From contig CAMNRF010000010.1 of NCBI GenBank assembly GCA_946551795.1, positions 1-44,326 of the forward strand: 44,326 nucleotides of DNA, given 5' to 3'. This DNA comes from an uncultured Oscillibacter sp. Lineage in GTDB: Bacteria > Bacillota > Clostridia > Oscillospirales > Oscillospiraceae. This document shows, piece after piece, positions 8,725 to 18,027 of the stretch. Within the stretch, counting starts at the first letter, position 1, and every line of letters starts with the position of its first letter. The notes under the pieces are model-generated. The model searched no databases. It was not told the DNA's origin and saw nothing but the letters and a program-made list of their open reading frames with translations. A program made the translations under genes and the position numbers.

Positions 8725-10279
8725 GATGGGTGCTCTAAACAAGCCGCAAATAAAAATTTAACCGCAAAAAAGTGATCAGTGCCCTGTATGTTTTGATCGC
8801 GGTCATTTATGGGGCCTATATTTTGTGGGTTTACGTCCTGCATACGGAAGCTATTGTGCCGGATGAGAAGAATTTCTGGAACATCATGGGCGGGGTGCAG
8901 TGCTCCTCCCTTTTCGACTATCTCCGTCTGCCGAATACTCTGGGATGGTTCCGGCTACTGGCTGTTTGACAGCATCCTCCACAGGCTCTCGCATGGGATA
9001 TGATCCTCCCGCGGCTGGCTGCGGCGTTGGCGCTCTTTTCTTCCATCGCGGTTACCTTTCTTCTTGCGAAGAAGTTTTTCCGCTATTCTTTTCTCCAAAT
9101 CATCCCTCTTCTTACCATCACATTTTCCAGCCCGGTCATCTGGTTTACAGGCAAGATCATCGGACCGGAGATTTTGGGGCAGTTAATTTGTGTTACCGGA
9201 ACGGCGTTGTCCCTATTTGCTTACAAACAACTTACCATACACCATGATAAGCAAGATTGCGCAGACAAACGGACATAGAACCGCTTCCGCCGCGTCTCCG
9301 ATATATATTTGGGCTTCCTTTTTATGGGTACTGCGGCTTCCTTTAAAGCTTATTATATTGTCTTTGGGGTATTTACTGACGTCTACATTGCCGCAGACCG
9401 TCTCTCGTCAGGAGCTTCCGCGTCCTCTGTGATCAATCAAATCGTGCTGTGCGGGCTTGCCGGGCTTGCCGCCCTTGCCGCCTTTGCGGCAGGATATATG
9501 ATAGGATGCCCCCATTTGTTGTATGACTCTGTGTCATTCCGTGAAAATCCTGGGCAGTTTACGCAGGCCGGGAATTCTGACCCAGCGGGCTGGCTTCGCC
9601 GTATTCTAGGAAGTGTTCCACAGATGGATCTTGCCTGGGATCTAGTTAACTGCAGTGGCCTGTCCCGTTTTATCATCTCTCTTCCCGTCCTGATACTGCT
9701 CCCGTGTCTTGGAATCATCGACAAAAGCTCCAGAGCCCGGGCTATTGCGGCTACAGCCGCAACATTGTCACAAATATATCTATGCTTCTTTGGAAGCACG
9801 TTCCTCGGTTGGTATCTTCTCTCAGTCATTTTTTCGCTGCTATGTCGATTCCCTCTGAATTGCTAAGCGCCAAATTCAAAAAACCGCGAGTTGCCGCGGC
9901 CATTGCGGTTCTCCTGCTGGGAGGCACAAATTTTCTATGGCTCCGAGAGGATTTATCCTACCAGATTTCCTCTAAAAATGAGGCAATTTACCAGATGTCT
10001 ATCATTGACCAGTACCGCTCAGTGGTAGACAAATATACGAAAATGTACCCGGATTATACTCAGTATCCCATAATAGAACCTTGCGCTTTATATCCGGGCG
10101 GCTCTCTCTGGGTTCTGCGGGATGAGAAACAATATCCAATTATAGCGTATATCTCAAATCTGGCACTCAATAACAGTGCAGCACGCTCAATTTATGAACA
10201 GGCGTTGACCGGGGAAAACGGGCGCAAGCTCATCGCCGCAGAAAACAACTGTTATGTGATTTATGTGGAACAGAAGTGA
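8725..10279 (+). pseudogene. Large polytopic membrane protein (GT-C-like), decayed
   Basis: ATG 8725 has AGGAG upstream and starts MGALNKPQ, but an A-run at 8750-8756 shifts the frame. Membrane-protein-like sequence resumes at 8754 (KKVISALYVLIAVIYG, VPDEKNFW), shifts near 8945 (GSGYWLFDSILHRL), returns at 9000 (MILPRLAAALALF), meets TAG at 9276-9278, continues to 9866, and shifts again to finish in a soluble tail ending YVIYVEQK. Repaired, the protein would be about 515 residues, the same size as the intact membrane proteins at 11601 and 13792, with a soluble C-terminal part like theirs. At least three frameshifts and one stop argue for real loss rather than a sequencing slip. Confidence 0.8.
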
Positions 10280-10301
10280 TTCTCAATAAGGGGGCTTAAC
10301 T

Positions 10302-11000
10302 GTGACGCTTTCCATCGTAATTCCCTGCTACAATGAGAAAGAAAACCTTCCGCTGCTGCTGGAGCGTTTTTCCCAGGTCATCACGGAGGGTATCACCGTG
10401 GTGTTAGTGGACAACGGCTCCACCGACGGCTCAGCGGAGGTGTTCCGGGCGTTGCTTCCGGACCGCCCCTTTGCCCGGCTGGTTACGGTGGAGGTCAACC
10501 AAGGCTACGGCTACGGCATTCTCCAGGGTCTCCGGTCCTGCAATACGGACTATATCGGCTGGAGCCACGCGGATCTGCAAACAGACCCGGCGGACGTGGT
10601 CAGGGCGTGGGAGCTTGTAAAGTCCCGTCAGGGCCGGGACGTCTACGTGAAGGGGAACCGGAAAGGCAGGCCCCTGGCCGACGAGTTCTTCACTTTCGGC
10701 ATGGGCGTCTTTGAAACGTTCTACCTGGGGCGGCGGATGAGCGACATCAACGCCCAGCCCAACCTCTTTCCCAAGGTGTTTTTTGAAAGCTGGAAAAACC
10801 CGCCCTACGACTTTGCTTTGGACCTGTATGCGGCCTATATGGCAGGGGAGAGAGGCTTGGAAATTGTCCGTTTCCCGGTACAGTTCCCGGAACGCCTTCA
10901 CGGGGAGTCCAAATGGAACACGGGGCTGGGTTCCAAATGGAAGTTCATCAAACGAACCATCGGCTTCAGCCGGAAATTGAAAAAGGGGGGTATTTGCTGA
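10302..11000 (+). CDS. GT2-family glycosyltransferase (GtrB/DPM1-like)
   Basis: 232 residues. SIVIPCYNEKENLPLLL and VVLVDNGSTDGS are the GT-A nucleotide-sugar binding hallmarks; SHADLQTDP is the DXD-like region (HADLQ in place of the usual DADLQ). This is the pattern of polyprenyl-phosphate glycosyltransferases such as DPM1 and GtrB. The C-terminal membrane helices of GtrB are absent, as in soluble DPM1. It would load a sugar onto a lipid carrier at the cytoplasmic face for flipping by the GtrA protein. GTG 10302 is preceded by AAGGGGG at 7-base spacing. Its TGA overlaps the ATG of the phase-variable gene (TGATG). Confidence 0.88.
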   Translation: MTLSIVIPCYNEKENLPLLLERFSQVITEGITVVLVDNGSTDGSAEVFRALLPDRPFARLVTVEVNQGYGYGILQGLRSCNTDYIGWSHADLQTDPADVVRAWELVKSRQGRDVYVKGNRKGRPLADEFFTFGMGVFETFYLGRRMSDINAQPNLFPKVFFESWKNPPYDFALDLYAAYMAGERGLEIVRFPVQFPERLHGESKWNTGLGSKWKFIKRTIGFSRKLKKGGIC

Positions 11001-11604
11001 TGCTGGGGAAAAAGCTCCTGCAATTGATATGCGGCGGAATAATAGCCGTCCTTCTCTATCTCGTTCTAATCGGCGTTTACACCAGACTCTCCAAGGATCC
11101 CATCATATTTATCGCTTCGCTTATAATTGTTCCCGTCAGCGCGGTAATTTCCGCTTTTTCAGCAGAACGATTGTTCGAAGGAAGGAAGGAAGGAAGGAAG
11201 GAAGGAAGGAAGGAAGGAAGGAAGGAAATTCGCCTGATAATCGCTTCTGCATTTTTTTGACGGTTCTCGTCTACCTGTTCGGACTGATCCTCCTGTCGGT
11301 GTTCGGCCCTACGTTCATCGACCGGAGCATCTCCTACCACATCGCTTTTTACGCGGCAGACGAGGACGAAATCGACATCGGAGAGATGGAGGAGGTCTTC
11401 TCTAAGGAAATATTTGAAAAGCGCGTCCACGACGCTATAGTCTCCGGGTTCATTGCGGAGACAGGGAACGGAACGTATGCCCCTACATGGAAGGCAAAGC
11501 TGATGTCGACGGTGCTGAAGCCCTTGGGCAAACTGACCGGCTCATTGGATACCTACTCTAATATGGTAGATGAGATAGCCGCCAGCAGGAGGCTAACACC
11601 ATGA
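11000..11604 (+). CDS. Phase-variable small membrane protein, OFF frame as sequenced
   Basis: The frame from ATG 11000 encodes two membrane helices (about 8-27 and 33-53), enters a GAAG tetranucleotide tract and stops at TGA 11258-11260 after 86 residues. The frame holding the rest (a third helix FLTVLVYLFGLILL, then an acidic soluble domain ending ASRRLTP at 11604) is one nucleotide out. The total of 605 nt is not divisible by three. With 12 units the gene is OFF; 10 or 13 units would give 198- or 202-residue proteins in which the tract encodes an EGRK-repeat loop. Overlaps at both ends (TGATG before, ATGA after) show it belongs in the operon and is not intergenic noise. I recognise no family for the full-length protein. 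Confidence 0.8.
11177..11227 (+). repeat. GAAG tetranucleotide tract, 12 units plus GAA
   Basis: Twelve perfect GAAG units (11177-11224) are followed by GAA. Four-base repeats within a reading frame are the classic substrate for slipped-strand mispairing. The tract lies between codons for the second and third predicted helices. Confidence 0.95.
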
Positions 11605-13163
11605 CAGAAAAAATCAGAGAGTTTATCCGAAGAGAGCCGCGTCTATTGGTCGCTTTGCTGATAGCGGCTGTTTACTTTCTTTCTATGCTCAAATATTATC
11701 AATTGGACTATTTCGCTCCGGACTTCAGATTATATGCGGCTAATGCCGTGAAGGGGCAGCCTGCATTTACTGGATTTTCCTCTCTTTTTATGTTATTAGC
11801 CGGGCTTGGAACATTCATCCCGGAGGCACTTCACTTCTTCTGCCTGGCGCTCATAGCGGCTTCTATCTATAATATCCTAGTATTCTATGACCGGGTATTC
11901 GCCCCCACAAATAGAAACTTTGCAATTTCCATCGCCATCATGATGTCCTGTTGCGTCTGGTATTACTTTTATGGAAAACTGTTCTACGAATGGCCGTTTA
12001 CCATTTACACCTACAGCATTTGTCTAATGCTTTTGGGCAAGGCGCTGATAAACGGCAGGGCAGGTCTGGATACCCAAAAGCCCTGGCTCCTCTTTGCCGC
12101 CGCCATGGGCCTCACCCTTTCCTGGAAGCCCTATAATATTTTCCTGGTTGCCGGTCTTGGCCTGCTCATCCTTTGTAACGACGAGACTAGAGGACTTTTC
12201 TTTTCCAGAGTTCACTCCATAAAATCTTTCCTCTCCAGCCTTATTTTATTTGCCGCAGGCTATATTGGCGGAAACTTTAACCTGCTGTTGCGGCCGCGGG
12301 AAACGCTGGTGGGACTGCTTGCCTATCCGGCGAGATGCGGCCTCACAGATTTTTTCCTTACAAAAAACAGCTTAGCCTGGGATCATGTAAACCTCCTGCC
12401 ATTCCACCTGGCGGTCATGTCCCTGGGAGCGACGTTCTTAATCCTGGCTGTTTTCCCGATTTTAGCAAAGAAGTTCCGCTATCTAGCCGTTTCATCCTTC
12501 ATGTTCCTGATGCTGTGTATCTATATAAAGCGATTTTCACCCGGATACCCATGGCACGGTTTCCCTTTCGGCGGCTTTATCATTACGTTTGCCATGTTCC
12601 TGCTGCATGAGGGATTCCCCCTCCGCAGGGCCGCAAAACTTGTGATAAGCGCCGTACTGGTTTTGCAGCTTTTCTCTGCTTTTGTGGTCTACATCCCCAC
12701 CCAGGCCAAATGGCACGATGCCACCCAAAGGGCAATTGATACCCTGGAGGAGCATGAAAACGACATATACGAAGGAACTATGCACCTCATTGAAGATATT
12801 GGGGACTCTACATTTTTCATTGAATGCGCCGTAAAGCGGTTTTATCCAATCCCCTATTCCCGCACTGGCTATCACTGGCCCTCTATTGAAAATCCCTATA
12901 TATTCCGTACTGCCATGATGTTTGTGGATCCCTTATACAAAACAGATTTTTGGGCTTGGAAGCGCATGGAGTCCCTTGAGGGCTACAAAGCTGACGAATT
13001 TGAGTATGTGATCTTTATCTTGCCGGATGCCTTTACTACCATGCCAGATGTGGCGAATATTTATCTTTATCAACATGATCCCAATTATGAAGCTGTTAAT
13101 AGAATCCATGGCGAGGGGTTTCAGCTGCTGTTATACCGCCGTGTAGTCCAAGATCAATTTTAA
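11601..13163 (+). CDS. Polytopic membrane protein, putative GT-C-like glycosyltransferase
   Basis: 520 residues: a short basic N-terminus, about ten membrane segments to residue 365, then a soluble extracytoplasmic domain of about 150 residues. The first loop carries LDYFAPDF, an acidic motif in the position used by GT-C enzymes. Layout and length match the neighbours at 8725 (decayed) and 13792 (GtrII type), so it probably moves a sugar or other group from a lipid carrier outside the membrane; no exact family could be named. AGGAGG eight bases before ATG 11601, which overlaps the upstream stop. Codon use is more AT-rich than in the core genes to the right, as expected for a transferred glycan locus. 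Confidence 0.65.
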   Translation: MTEKIREFIRREPRLLVALLIAAVYFLSMLKYYQLDYFAPDFRLYAANAVKGQPAFTGFSSLFMLLAGLGTFIPEALHFFCLALIAASIYNILVFYDRVFAPTNRNFAISIAIMMSCCVWYYFYGKLFYEWPFTIYTYSICLMLLGKALINGRAGLDTQKPWLLFAAAMGLTLSWKPYNIFLVAGLGLLILCNDETRGLFFSRVHSIKSFLSSLILFAAGYIGGNFNLLLRPRETLVGLLAYPARCGLTDFFLTKNSLAWDHVNLLPFHLAVMSLGATFLILAVFPILAKKFRYLAVSSFMFLMLCIYIKRFSPGYPWHGFPFGGFIITFAMFLLHEGFPLRRAAKLVISAVLVLQLFSAFVVYIPTQAKWHDATQRAIDTLEEHENDIYEGTMHLIEDIGDSTFFIECAVKRFYPIPYSRTGYHWPSIENPYIFRTAMMFVDPLYKTDFWAWKRMESLEGYKADEFEYVIFILPDAFTTMPDVANIYLYQHDPNYEAVNRIHGEGFQLLLYRRVVQDQF

Positions 13164-13192
13164 TATCCAGAAAACGGAAAGGGGATTTTCTC

Positions 13193-13798
13193 ATGCGATA
13201 CATCGTTCACAGAATCAACACAGTCCGCGAGCTTGCCACCCTGCCGGAGGAGTACGGCGTAGAGCTGGATTTGCGGGACAGCCTGGACGGCAGAATTTAT
13301 ATCTCCCACAACCCTTTTGAACCGGGAGACGATTTTGAGGATTATCTCCAGCATTACCACCATGGCCTGATGATCCTGAACATTAAAAGCGAGCGGATCG
13401 AGCTGAAAATATTGGAGATGCTGAAGCAATACAAAATCCGGGAGTACTTCTTTCTGGACAGTTCCTTTCCCATGATCTGCCTGCTGAGTGGACAGGGGGA
13501 GAGAAACCTGGCCCTGCGCCTGTCGGAATACGAGGGAATGGACACCATCCGGAATATGGCGGGCCGGGCCAATTGGGTCTGGGTAGACTGTTTCACGAAG
13601 CTCCCCGTAGACCGCGCCGGGCTGGAGGATTTGCGCCGCCTGGGCTACAAGACCTGCCTCGTCTCGCCGGAACTCCAGGGCCGACCGGAGGACGTGGAAC
13701 CATACGCGGCATACTTGCGGAAGAACGCGCTGCATTTCGATGCTGTTTGTGCCAAAGTCAACAATATGAAAATATGGAGGAGTGTGCATTTATGCTAA
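13193..13798 (+). CDS. Glycerophosphodiester phosphodiesterase-like protein of polysaccharide loci
   Basis: 201 residues with a short TIM-barrel look: YIVHRINTV (His in the usual GDPD position), EYGVELDLRDS with the catalytic/metal acidic residues, YISHNPFEPGDDF with a second His, and ILNIKSE. GDPD-family enzymes cut glycerophosphodiesters; this short version is typical of capsule or teichoic-like clusters, where its real substrate is not established. It could act on a glycerol-phosphate-type decoration. The second half (DSSFPMICLL, WVWVDCFTKLP, CLVSPELQGRPED) is characteristic of this subgroup. A GGAAAGGGG site precedes ATG 13193. The stop overlaps the next gene by 7 bases. Confidence 0.75.
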   Translation: MRYIVHRINTVRELATLPEEYGVELDLRDSLDGRIYISHNPFEPGDDFEDYLQHYHHGLMILNIKSERIELKILEMLKQYKIREYFFLDSSFPMICLLSGQGERNLALRLSEYEGMDTIRNMAGRANWVWVDCFTKLPVDRAGLEDLRRLGYKTCLVSPELQGRPEDVEPYAAYLRKNALHFDAVCAKVNNMKIWRSVHLC

Positions 13799-15354
13799 TA
13801 AAGAGGATCAAACCCTTGGACAGCCCGCCGCCCTCTATTCCAGTGCTGTGGGCGAAGCTGCCGTGGAATTTCAAAACCGGTTTCCTGTCCGCCATAATCT
13901 TCGGAACCATTACCCATCTGTTTAATTTCACCAATATTCTTCTCAACCACGACAGCATGTCGACCTTTTCAAGTAAGAAGAATTACCTTTTTATGGGCCG
14001 TTGGGCGGCGGAATCGCTGGCGAAGCTAGGTACGCCACTTCAGCTTCCGGTTATCCAGGGATTCCTTTCTATTTTAGCTTTGTCTGTTGCCGCTGGGATC
14101 ACGGTGTATCTGCTCTCGTTTTCCTCCTTTTCCGGCGTTGTTTTGGCCGCCGGATTTATGGCGGTCTATCCTACCGTCACCACGTCGCTGGCTTACTGCA
14201 ACGAGTGGTTTTTGGAGGCGTCACTGTTTGCCGCCGCCGGGGCTTTGTGTGTAAAACAATTCCGCTGGGGCTGGATTCCGGCCTTGCCGCTGCTGGCCAT
14301 CGCCATGGGGCTGTACCAGTCCTATATCTCCCTTACCATCGGACTATTACTGTTTGACTGCGTCCTGCGGCTGCTAGGACAGGAGAATATCCTTGACGTT
14401 GTCAAACGGGGGATTCGGTACATCCTGACGCTCCTGGGCGGTATGACCTTGTACTACGCGATCCTCCTGCTCTGCCTGCATACAACCGGCACGGAACTCC
14501 TCACAGGTTTCAAGGGCCTGGATACCTTGGGATTCCAAAACATCGGCCTCTACCTCCGTTCTATCCCCCAGGCCTACCGGGATTTCCTAACCTTCTTCTG
14601 GCGGGCCGCCTATCTTATAAAGCCTCTGCTTTATGCGCAGCGACTCCTGGTGATCCTGGCTTTCCTGGCGGGGCTGTATCTCTGTTTTTCCAGAAAACTT
14701 TGGAAGCGGCCGGCGGCGCTGATATTGACTGCAATTGGTGCCTTGATAATCCCACCGGCGCTGAGCCTGACCTCCATCCTCTCCACGGAAGCACTATATA
14801 TGAATGTGCTGTATCCGTATGTCCTGTATTATGTATTCTGCATCAAACTGCTGGAAATGGCCGTGCGGAACATCAAAAACAGCTGGGCAGGCTTCGGCGT
14901 CCAAGCAATCTCCATGTCGCTGTGCTTAGTGCTGGTCTGGGGAACCATCTGCGTAGACAATATGGCCTATTACCGAATGCAGCTCTGTTACGACCATTCC
15001 ATGGTATTGGCAAGCCGGGTATTCGGCCATATTGAATCCATAGAAGGGTATACGAAGGATATGCCTGTCGCCTTCGTAGGCACTCCTGACTCTACCGTTT
15101 CTGGTATTTTCAGCAACTTCGGCCTGGACAGCCTGGGCGGAACAAGTCTCCCCTCTCTGATTGGAAACTATGCGACACATCGGTTTTTCATTCAGGTTGC
15201 CGGAATAGGCTACCGTTGTGTCGGGGCGGAAGAAAGGACGCTTATTACCGAGTCCGGCATTCTGGATACCATGCCAAACTATCCGGAACAGGGTTCTATC
15301 ATCTGCTGGAACGACATCGTCATCGTAAAGTTCAAGGATGGCGCAATCCGCTGA
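13792..15354 (+). CDS. GtrII-type glucosyltransferase domain membrane protein
   Basis: 520 residues, about ten to twelve membrane segments, then a soluble tail of about 130. The region HDSMSTFSSKKNYLFMGRW (about 53-71) and the following LYQSYISL region are typical of the GtrII family, whose phage members add glucose from undecaprenyl-phosphate-glucose to O-antigen. With GtrA (8333) and a GT2 (10302) it completes a three-part Gtr-like module, so it probably decorates a surface polymer outside the membrane. ATG 13792 overlaps the end of the GDPD-like gene, with GGAGG about 11 bases upstream. It is the last gene of the cluster. Confidence 0.8.
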   Translation: MLIKRIKPLDSPPPSIPVLWAKLPWNFKTGFLSAIIFGTITHLFNFTNILLNHDSMSTFSSKKNYLFMGRWAAESLAKLGTPLQLPVIQGFLSILALSVAAGITVYLLSFSSFSGVVLAAGFMAVYPTVTTSLAYCNEWFLEASLFAAAGALCVKQFRWGWIPALPLLAIAMGLYQSYISLTIGLLLFDCVLRLLGQENILDVVKRGIRYILTLLGGMTLYYAILLLCLHTTGTELLTGFKGLDTLGFQNIGLYLRSIPQAYRDFLTFFWRAAYLIKPLLYAQRLLVILAFLAGLYLCFSRKLWKRPAALILTAIGALIIPPALSLTSILSTEALYMNVLYPYVLYYVFCIKLLEMAVRNIKNSWAGFGVQAISMSLCLVLVWGTICVDNMAYYRMQLCYDHSMVLASRVFGHIESIEGYTKDMPVAFVGTPDSTVSGIFSNFGLDSLGGTSLPSLIGNYATHRFFIQVAGIGYRCVGAEERTLITESGILDTMPNYPEQGSIICWNDIVIVKFKDGAIR

Positions 15355-15769
15355 GTGTCTGCCACAAGACTTCAAGTCATACATTTCAGAAATAATCTAA
15401 TGGTACGACCTTGCTCACCACCAATCAGTTCAATGATCCTGAATGACAACCTTCCATATAGAACCGCAAAGTGCGCAAGGCATGGCCCCCCGTTTCCTCC
15501 GACAAAATCAGCACAAAAATGGAGTCGCCGCTTTTGGGATAGACTAAACCCTTTCCGAAAAGCAGCACACACTGCCCAATTATATGGAAAATGGGAGAAG
15601 GTCCAATTGGCAAAGTTTATCACGAAAGTTTGTGGGGGAGGGGCTCTGTCTTTTCCCCTACAAACTCTTTCTTTGGCCACGTCCCTCTCCCGATTTATGC
15701 CTGTCAGCGGGTGCTTGGTAATGTCAAGAGTTATGCCCAAAATAGTTTGCAGACTCTGGCAGGATAAAG
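15355..15769. other. Gene-free stretch after the glycan cluster
   Basis: No intact gene. Around 15629-15675 an imperfect stem (AGTTTGTGGGGG paired with CCCCTACAAACT) could end the operon, but no clear U-run follows. The last part, near 15730-15769, probably belongs to the non-coding end of the IS256-type remnant that follows. Two open frames here overlap antiparallel and neither looks real. Confidence 0.4.
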
Positions 15770-16640
15770 TCAGCTGGCAATAGAAGCGTCTTCCAGAGCT
15801 GCCTCTAAGTGCTTCATATTCATGTACTTCTTGTTACCCCACTGGGTGCCGGCTACATGACGAAGCCTGGCGCAGACCAGCATGAGGGCAGGATTACCAT
15901 CCGGGAAGCAGCCCACCACCCTGGTACGGCGGCGGATCTCCCGATTGGGACGTTCAATGACATTGTTGGTGTGAATACGAGTCCAGTGTTCGCAGGGAAA
16001 ATCAAAATAGACAAGCGTCTTCTCAATACTGTCTTCTACCTTCTTGGCGGCCTCTTTCAGCTTCATGGAACGCAGTTCCTCCGCTACAGCTTTGGCCCTT
16101 TCCCGAGCAGCTCTTTTGCTTTCCTGGGCGTGGATCGCCTTGAGCATCTTGGCCACCAGCTTTACCTTAGAGCGCGGTGTCACAGGAAAATACATTGCGG
16201 TAGAAATGAACGGTACACCGCTGGTATTTGGCCTCCGGGAACACCTCTCCCACAGCCTCCAGCATCCCAAGGCACTTGTCCCCAACCACCAAGCTTTACA
16301 CCGTCCATGCCACGGCCACGCAGCCACTGAAACAAGCTGACCAAACTGGCCTTGTCCTCTTTCATACCCTCAGCGGCGCCAAGAACTTCACGGTATCCGT
16401 CCTCATTTACCGCAATCGCCACCAGAATCGCTACATTCTCATACTCTCCGTCCCAGTTGCGCCACAGATAGATCCCATACACATACACATGCATACATGC
16501 ATATACACATACGGATAGTGTCCGCCTTGTAAGGGTCGGTTGCGCCAATCCTCAATGTGGACATATGCTTTCTTATTCAGCTCACTGACATGGTTTACAG
16601 TCTCCTCTCAGAATGGTGTGTCCCACCTTCATTCTACCAG
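15770..16640 (-). pseudogene. IS256-family (mutator) transposase, 3' part, frameshifted
   Basis: Read on the minus strand, the right end (16640 to about 16520) gives LNKKAYVHIEDWRNRPLQGG. Then GIYLRRNW-like and GEYENVAILVAIAVNEDGYREVLGAAEGM follow in one frame, and SVTPRSKVKLVAKMLKAI through NVIERPNREIRRRTRVVG to LEDASIAS* in another (stop 15770-15772). This is the C-terminal half of an IS256 transposase with the catalytic Glu region. A frameshift lies around 16190-16330. A TGCATA/CATACA-rich expansion at about 16478-16512 interrupts the DGIYL motif. The N-terminal half is missing. Confidence 0.85.
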
Positions 16641-16837
16641 AGGCCTGCAAACCATGTCTCTTTTCTTAATTTGCGCATCTTATTGTACCTTATCGGTGCT
16701 TTTACCGTTATAATAAGGGCGGCAAACTGAAAATTGAGGGAATTAGGTTCAGGCCTTGAGGACCTGAGCAGAAGCAGTAGTGGAGGTATTTTTGTACGGA
16801 AAAATGAATTCTTTTTATTCTCCTATCGGTCGTAATA
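16641..16837. other. Gene-free spacer before the IS
   Basis: No coding signal. It contains a weak inverted pair (CAGG.CCTTGAGG.ACCTG near 16753) and ends at the TTAG target copy of the following IS. Confidence 0.4.
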
Positions 16838-16841
16838 TTAG

Positions 16842-18023
16842 GGAAGCACTGATTTAATCCCTCCCCCGCCAGGAAAGTGTGGTACAATAAAAGGACAGGG
16901 GCGAATGAAATGAAGCAGGAGAGTTTCAGCGATATGGAATGCAGCTGCCGGAAGAAGAAAACGAAGCGGGAAGAATTTCTGGAGATCATGGGCGAGATCA
17001 TCCCATGGGAAGAATGGATAGGTATCATCAGGCCGTACTATCCAGCGGGGAAACGGGGCCAGCCACCCATTGAGATTGAGATCATGCTGCGGATGTATCT
17101 GCCGCAGTGCTGGTTCAGCCTGTCGGACGAGGGCGTGGAGGACGCCATTTACGACAGCTACGCCATGCGGAAATTCATGGGGATTAATTTTTTGGAACAG
17201 GATGTCCTGGACGCCACCACGCCACCGCATTTCCGGCATCTGCTGGAGGAACACGAGATTGGGAAACTGTTTCTCGACGCCATCAACCGCTGTCTGGAGC
17301 AGACGGGACGGATGATGCGGGGTGGCAGGGTTGTGGACGCCACGCTGATCAGCGCGCCCAGCTCCATCAAGGACGCGGAAAAGAAGCGGGCCCCCGAAAC
17401 GCACCAGACAAAGAAGGGCAGTCAGTGGCATTTCGGCATGAAATGCCATACTGGCGTGGACGCGGGCAGCGGCTTTTCCATACGGTGGAAGCCCGCCAAT
17501 GGCCATGACGTCACCGTGGCGGCGAAGCTGCTGCGGGAGGATGACGAGGTCGTCTACAGGGACAGCGCATATCTGGGACTGGAAAAATGGGAAGAGATCA
17601 AACAGGACCCCCGGCTTTCCGCCATCGAATATCGAATCAACCGCCGTCCGGGCCGGCCACCCAGGGTTTCCGACAACACCATTGACTGGGAACGTCATAT
17701 TGAGAACCGCAAATCCGCTGTACGCTGCAAGGTGGAACATCCCTACCGCATTGTAAAGAACATCTTTGGTTCCCAAAAGACGGACGGTTTACCGAGGGCG
17801 GCGAAAAATCTCAACCGATTACGTGTGCTCTTCGCCAGCGCAAACTTGTATATGCTTGCCCGGGCGGGCGGTTCCCTGAACCCCGCCTGGAGTTTCTGCG
17901 CCCTTTAGAGCGGATGGGAGAGGGAAAATGGGTGTTTTCCACCCAATACGGTCCCTATTCTTTCGGTGTTGCATTCAATTTCAATTGCTTACGTATTTGC
18001 CGGAGGCTTTAATCAGTGGTTCC
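16842..18023 (+). mobile_element. Complete IS5-family (IS5 group) insertion sequence
   Basis: The left end GGAAGCACTGATTTAATCC (16842-16860) matches the reverse complement of the right end (18005-18023) at 16 of 19 positions. Both ends are flanked by TTAG (16838-16841 and 18024-18027), a 4-bp target duplication of the YTAR type known for the IS5 group. Total length is 1182 bp with a single intact transposase on the plus strand, leaving about 115 bp of right-end non-coding sequence. Confidence 0.88.
16910..17908 (+). CDS. IS5-family transposase
   Basis: 332 residues. It has the full IS5-group order: an N-terminal domain with ILPW-like IIPWEEW and LRMYLPQCWFSLSD; the first catalytic Asp in VVDATLISAPSS; QTKKGSQWHFGMKCHTGVDA; the second Asp in VVYRDSAYLG; and the Glu in KVEHPYRIVKNIFG. 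ATG 16910 is used because an upstream in-frame GTG (16877) would start upstream of and read through a good -10 hexamer TACAAT (16883-16888). The frame is open to the end, so the element may be active. The amber-containing transposase at 1828 belongs to a different IS5 subgroup. Confidence 0.9.
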   Translation: MKQESFSDMECSCRKKKTKREEFLEIMGEIIPWEEWIGIIRPYYPAGKRGQPPIEIEIMLRMYLPQCWFSLSDEGVEDAIYDSYAMRKFMGINFLEQDVLDATTPPHFRHLLEEHEIGKLFLDAINRCLEQTGRMMRGGRVVDATLISAPSSIKDAEKKRAPETHQTKKGSQWHFGMKCHTGVDAGSGFSIRWKPANGHDVTVAAKLLREDDEVVYRDSAYLGLEKWEEIKQDPRLSAIEYRINRRPGRPPRVSDNTIDWERHIENRKSAVRCKVEHPYRIVKNIFGSQKTDGLPRAAKNLNRLRVLFASANLYMLARAGGSLNPAWSFCAL

Positions 18024-18027
18024 TTAG

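Noticed and set aside
11177..11227. GAAG tract as a CRISPR-like or minisatellite array
   Set aside because: Four-base perfect units without spacers inside a reading frame; a simple sequence repeat.
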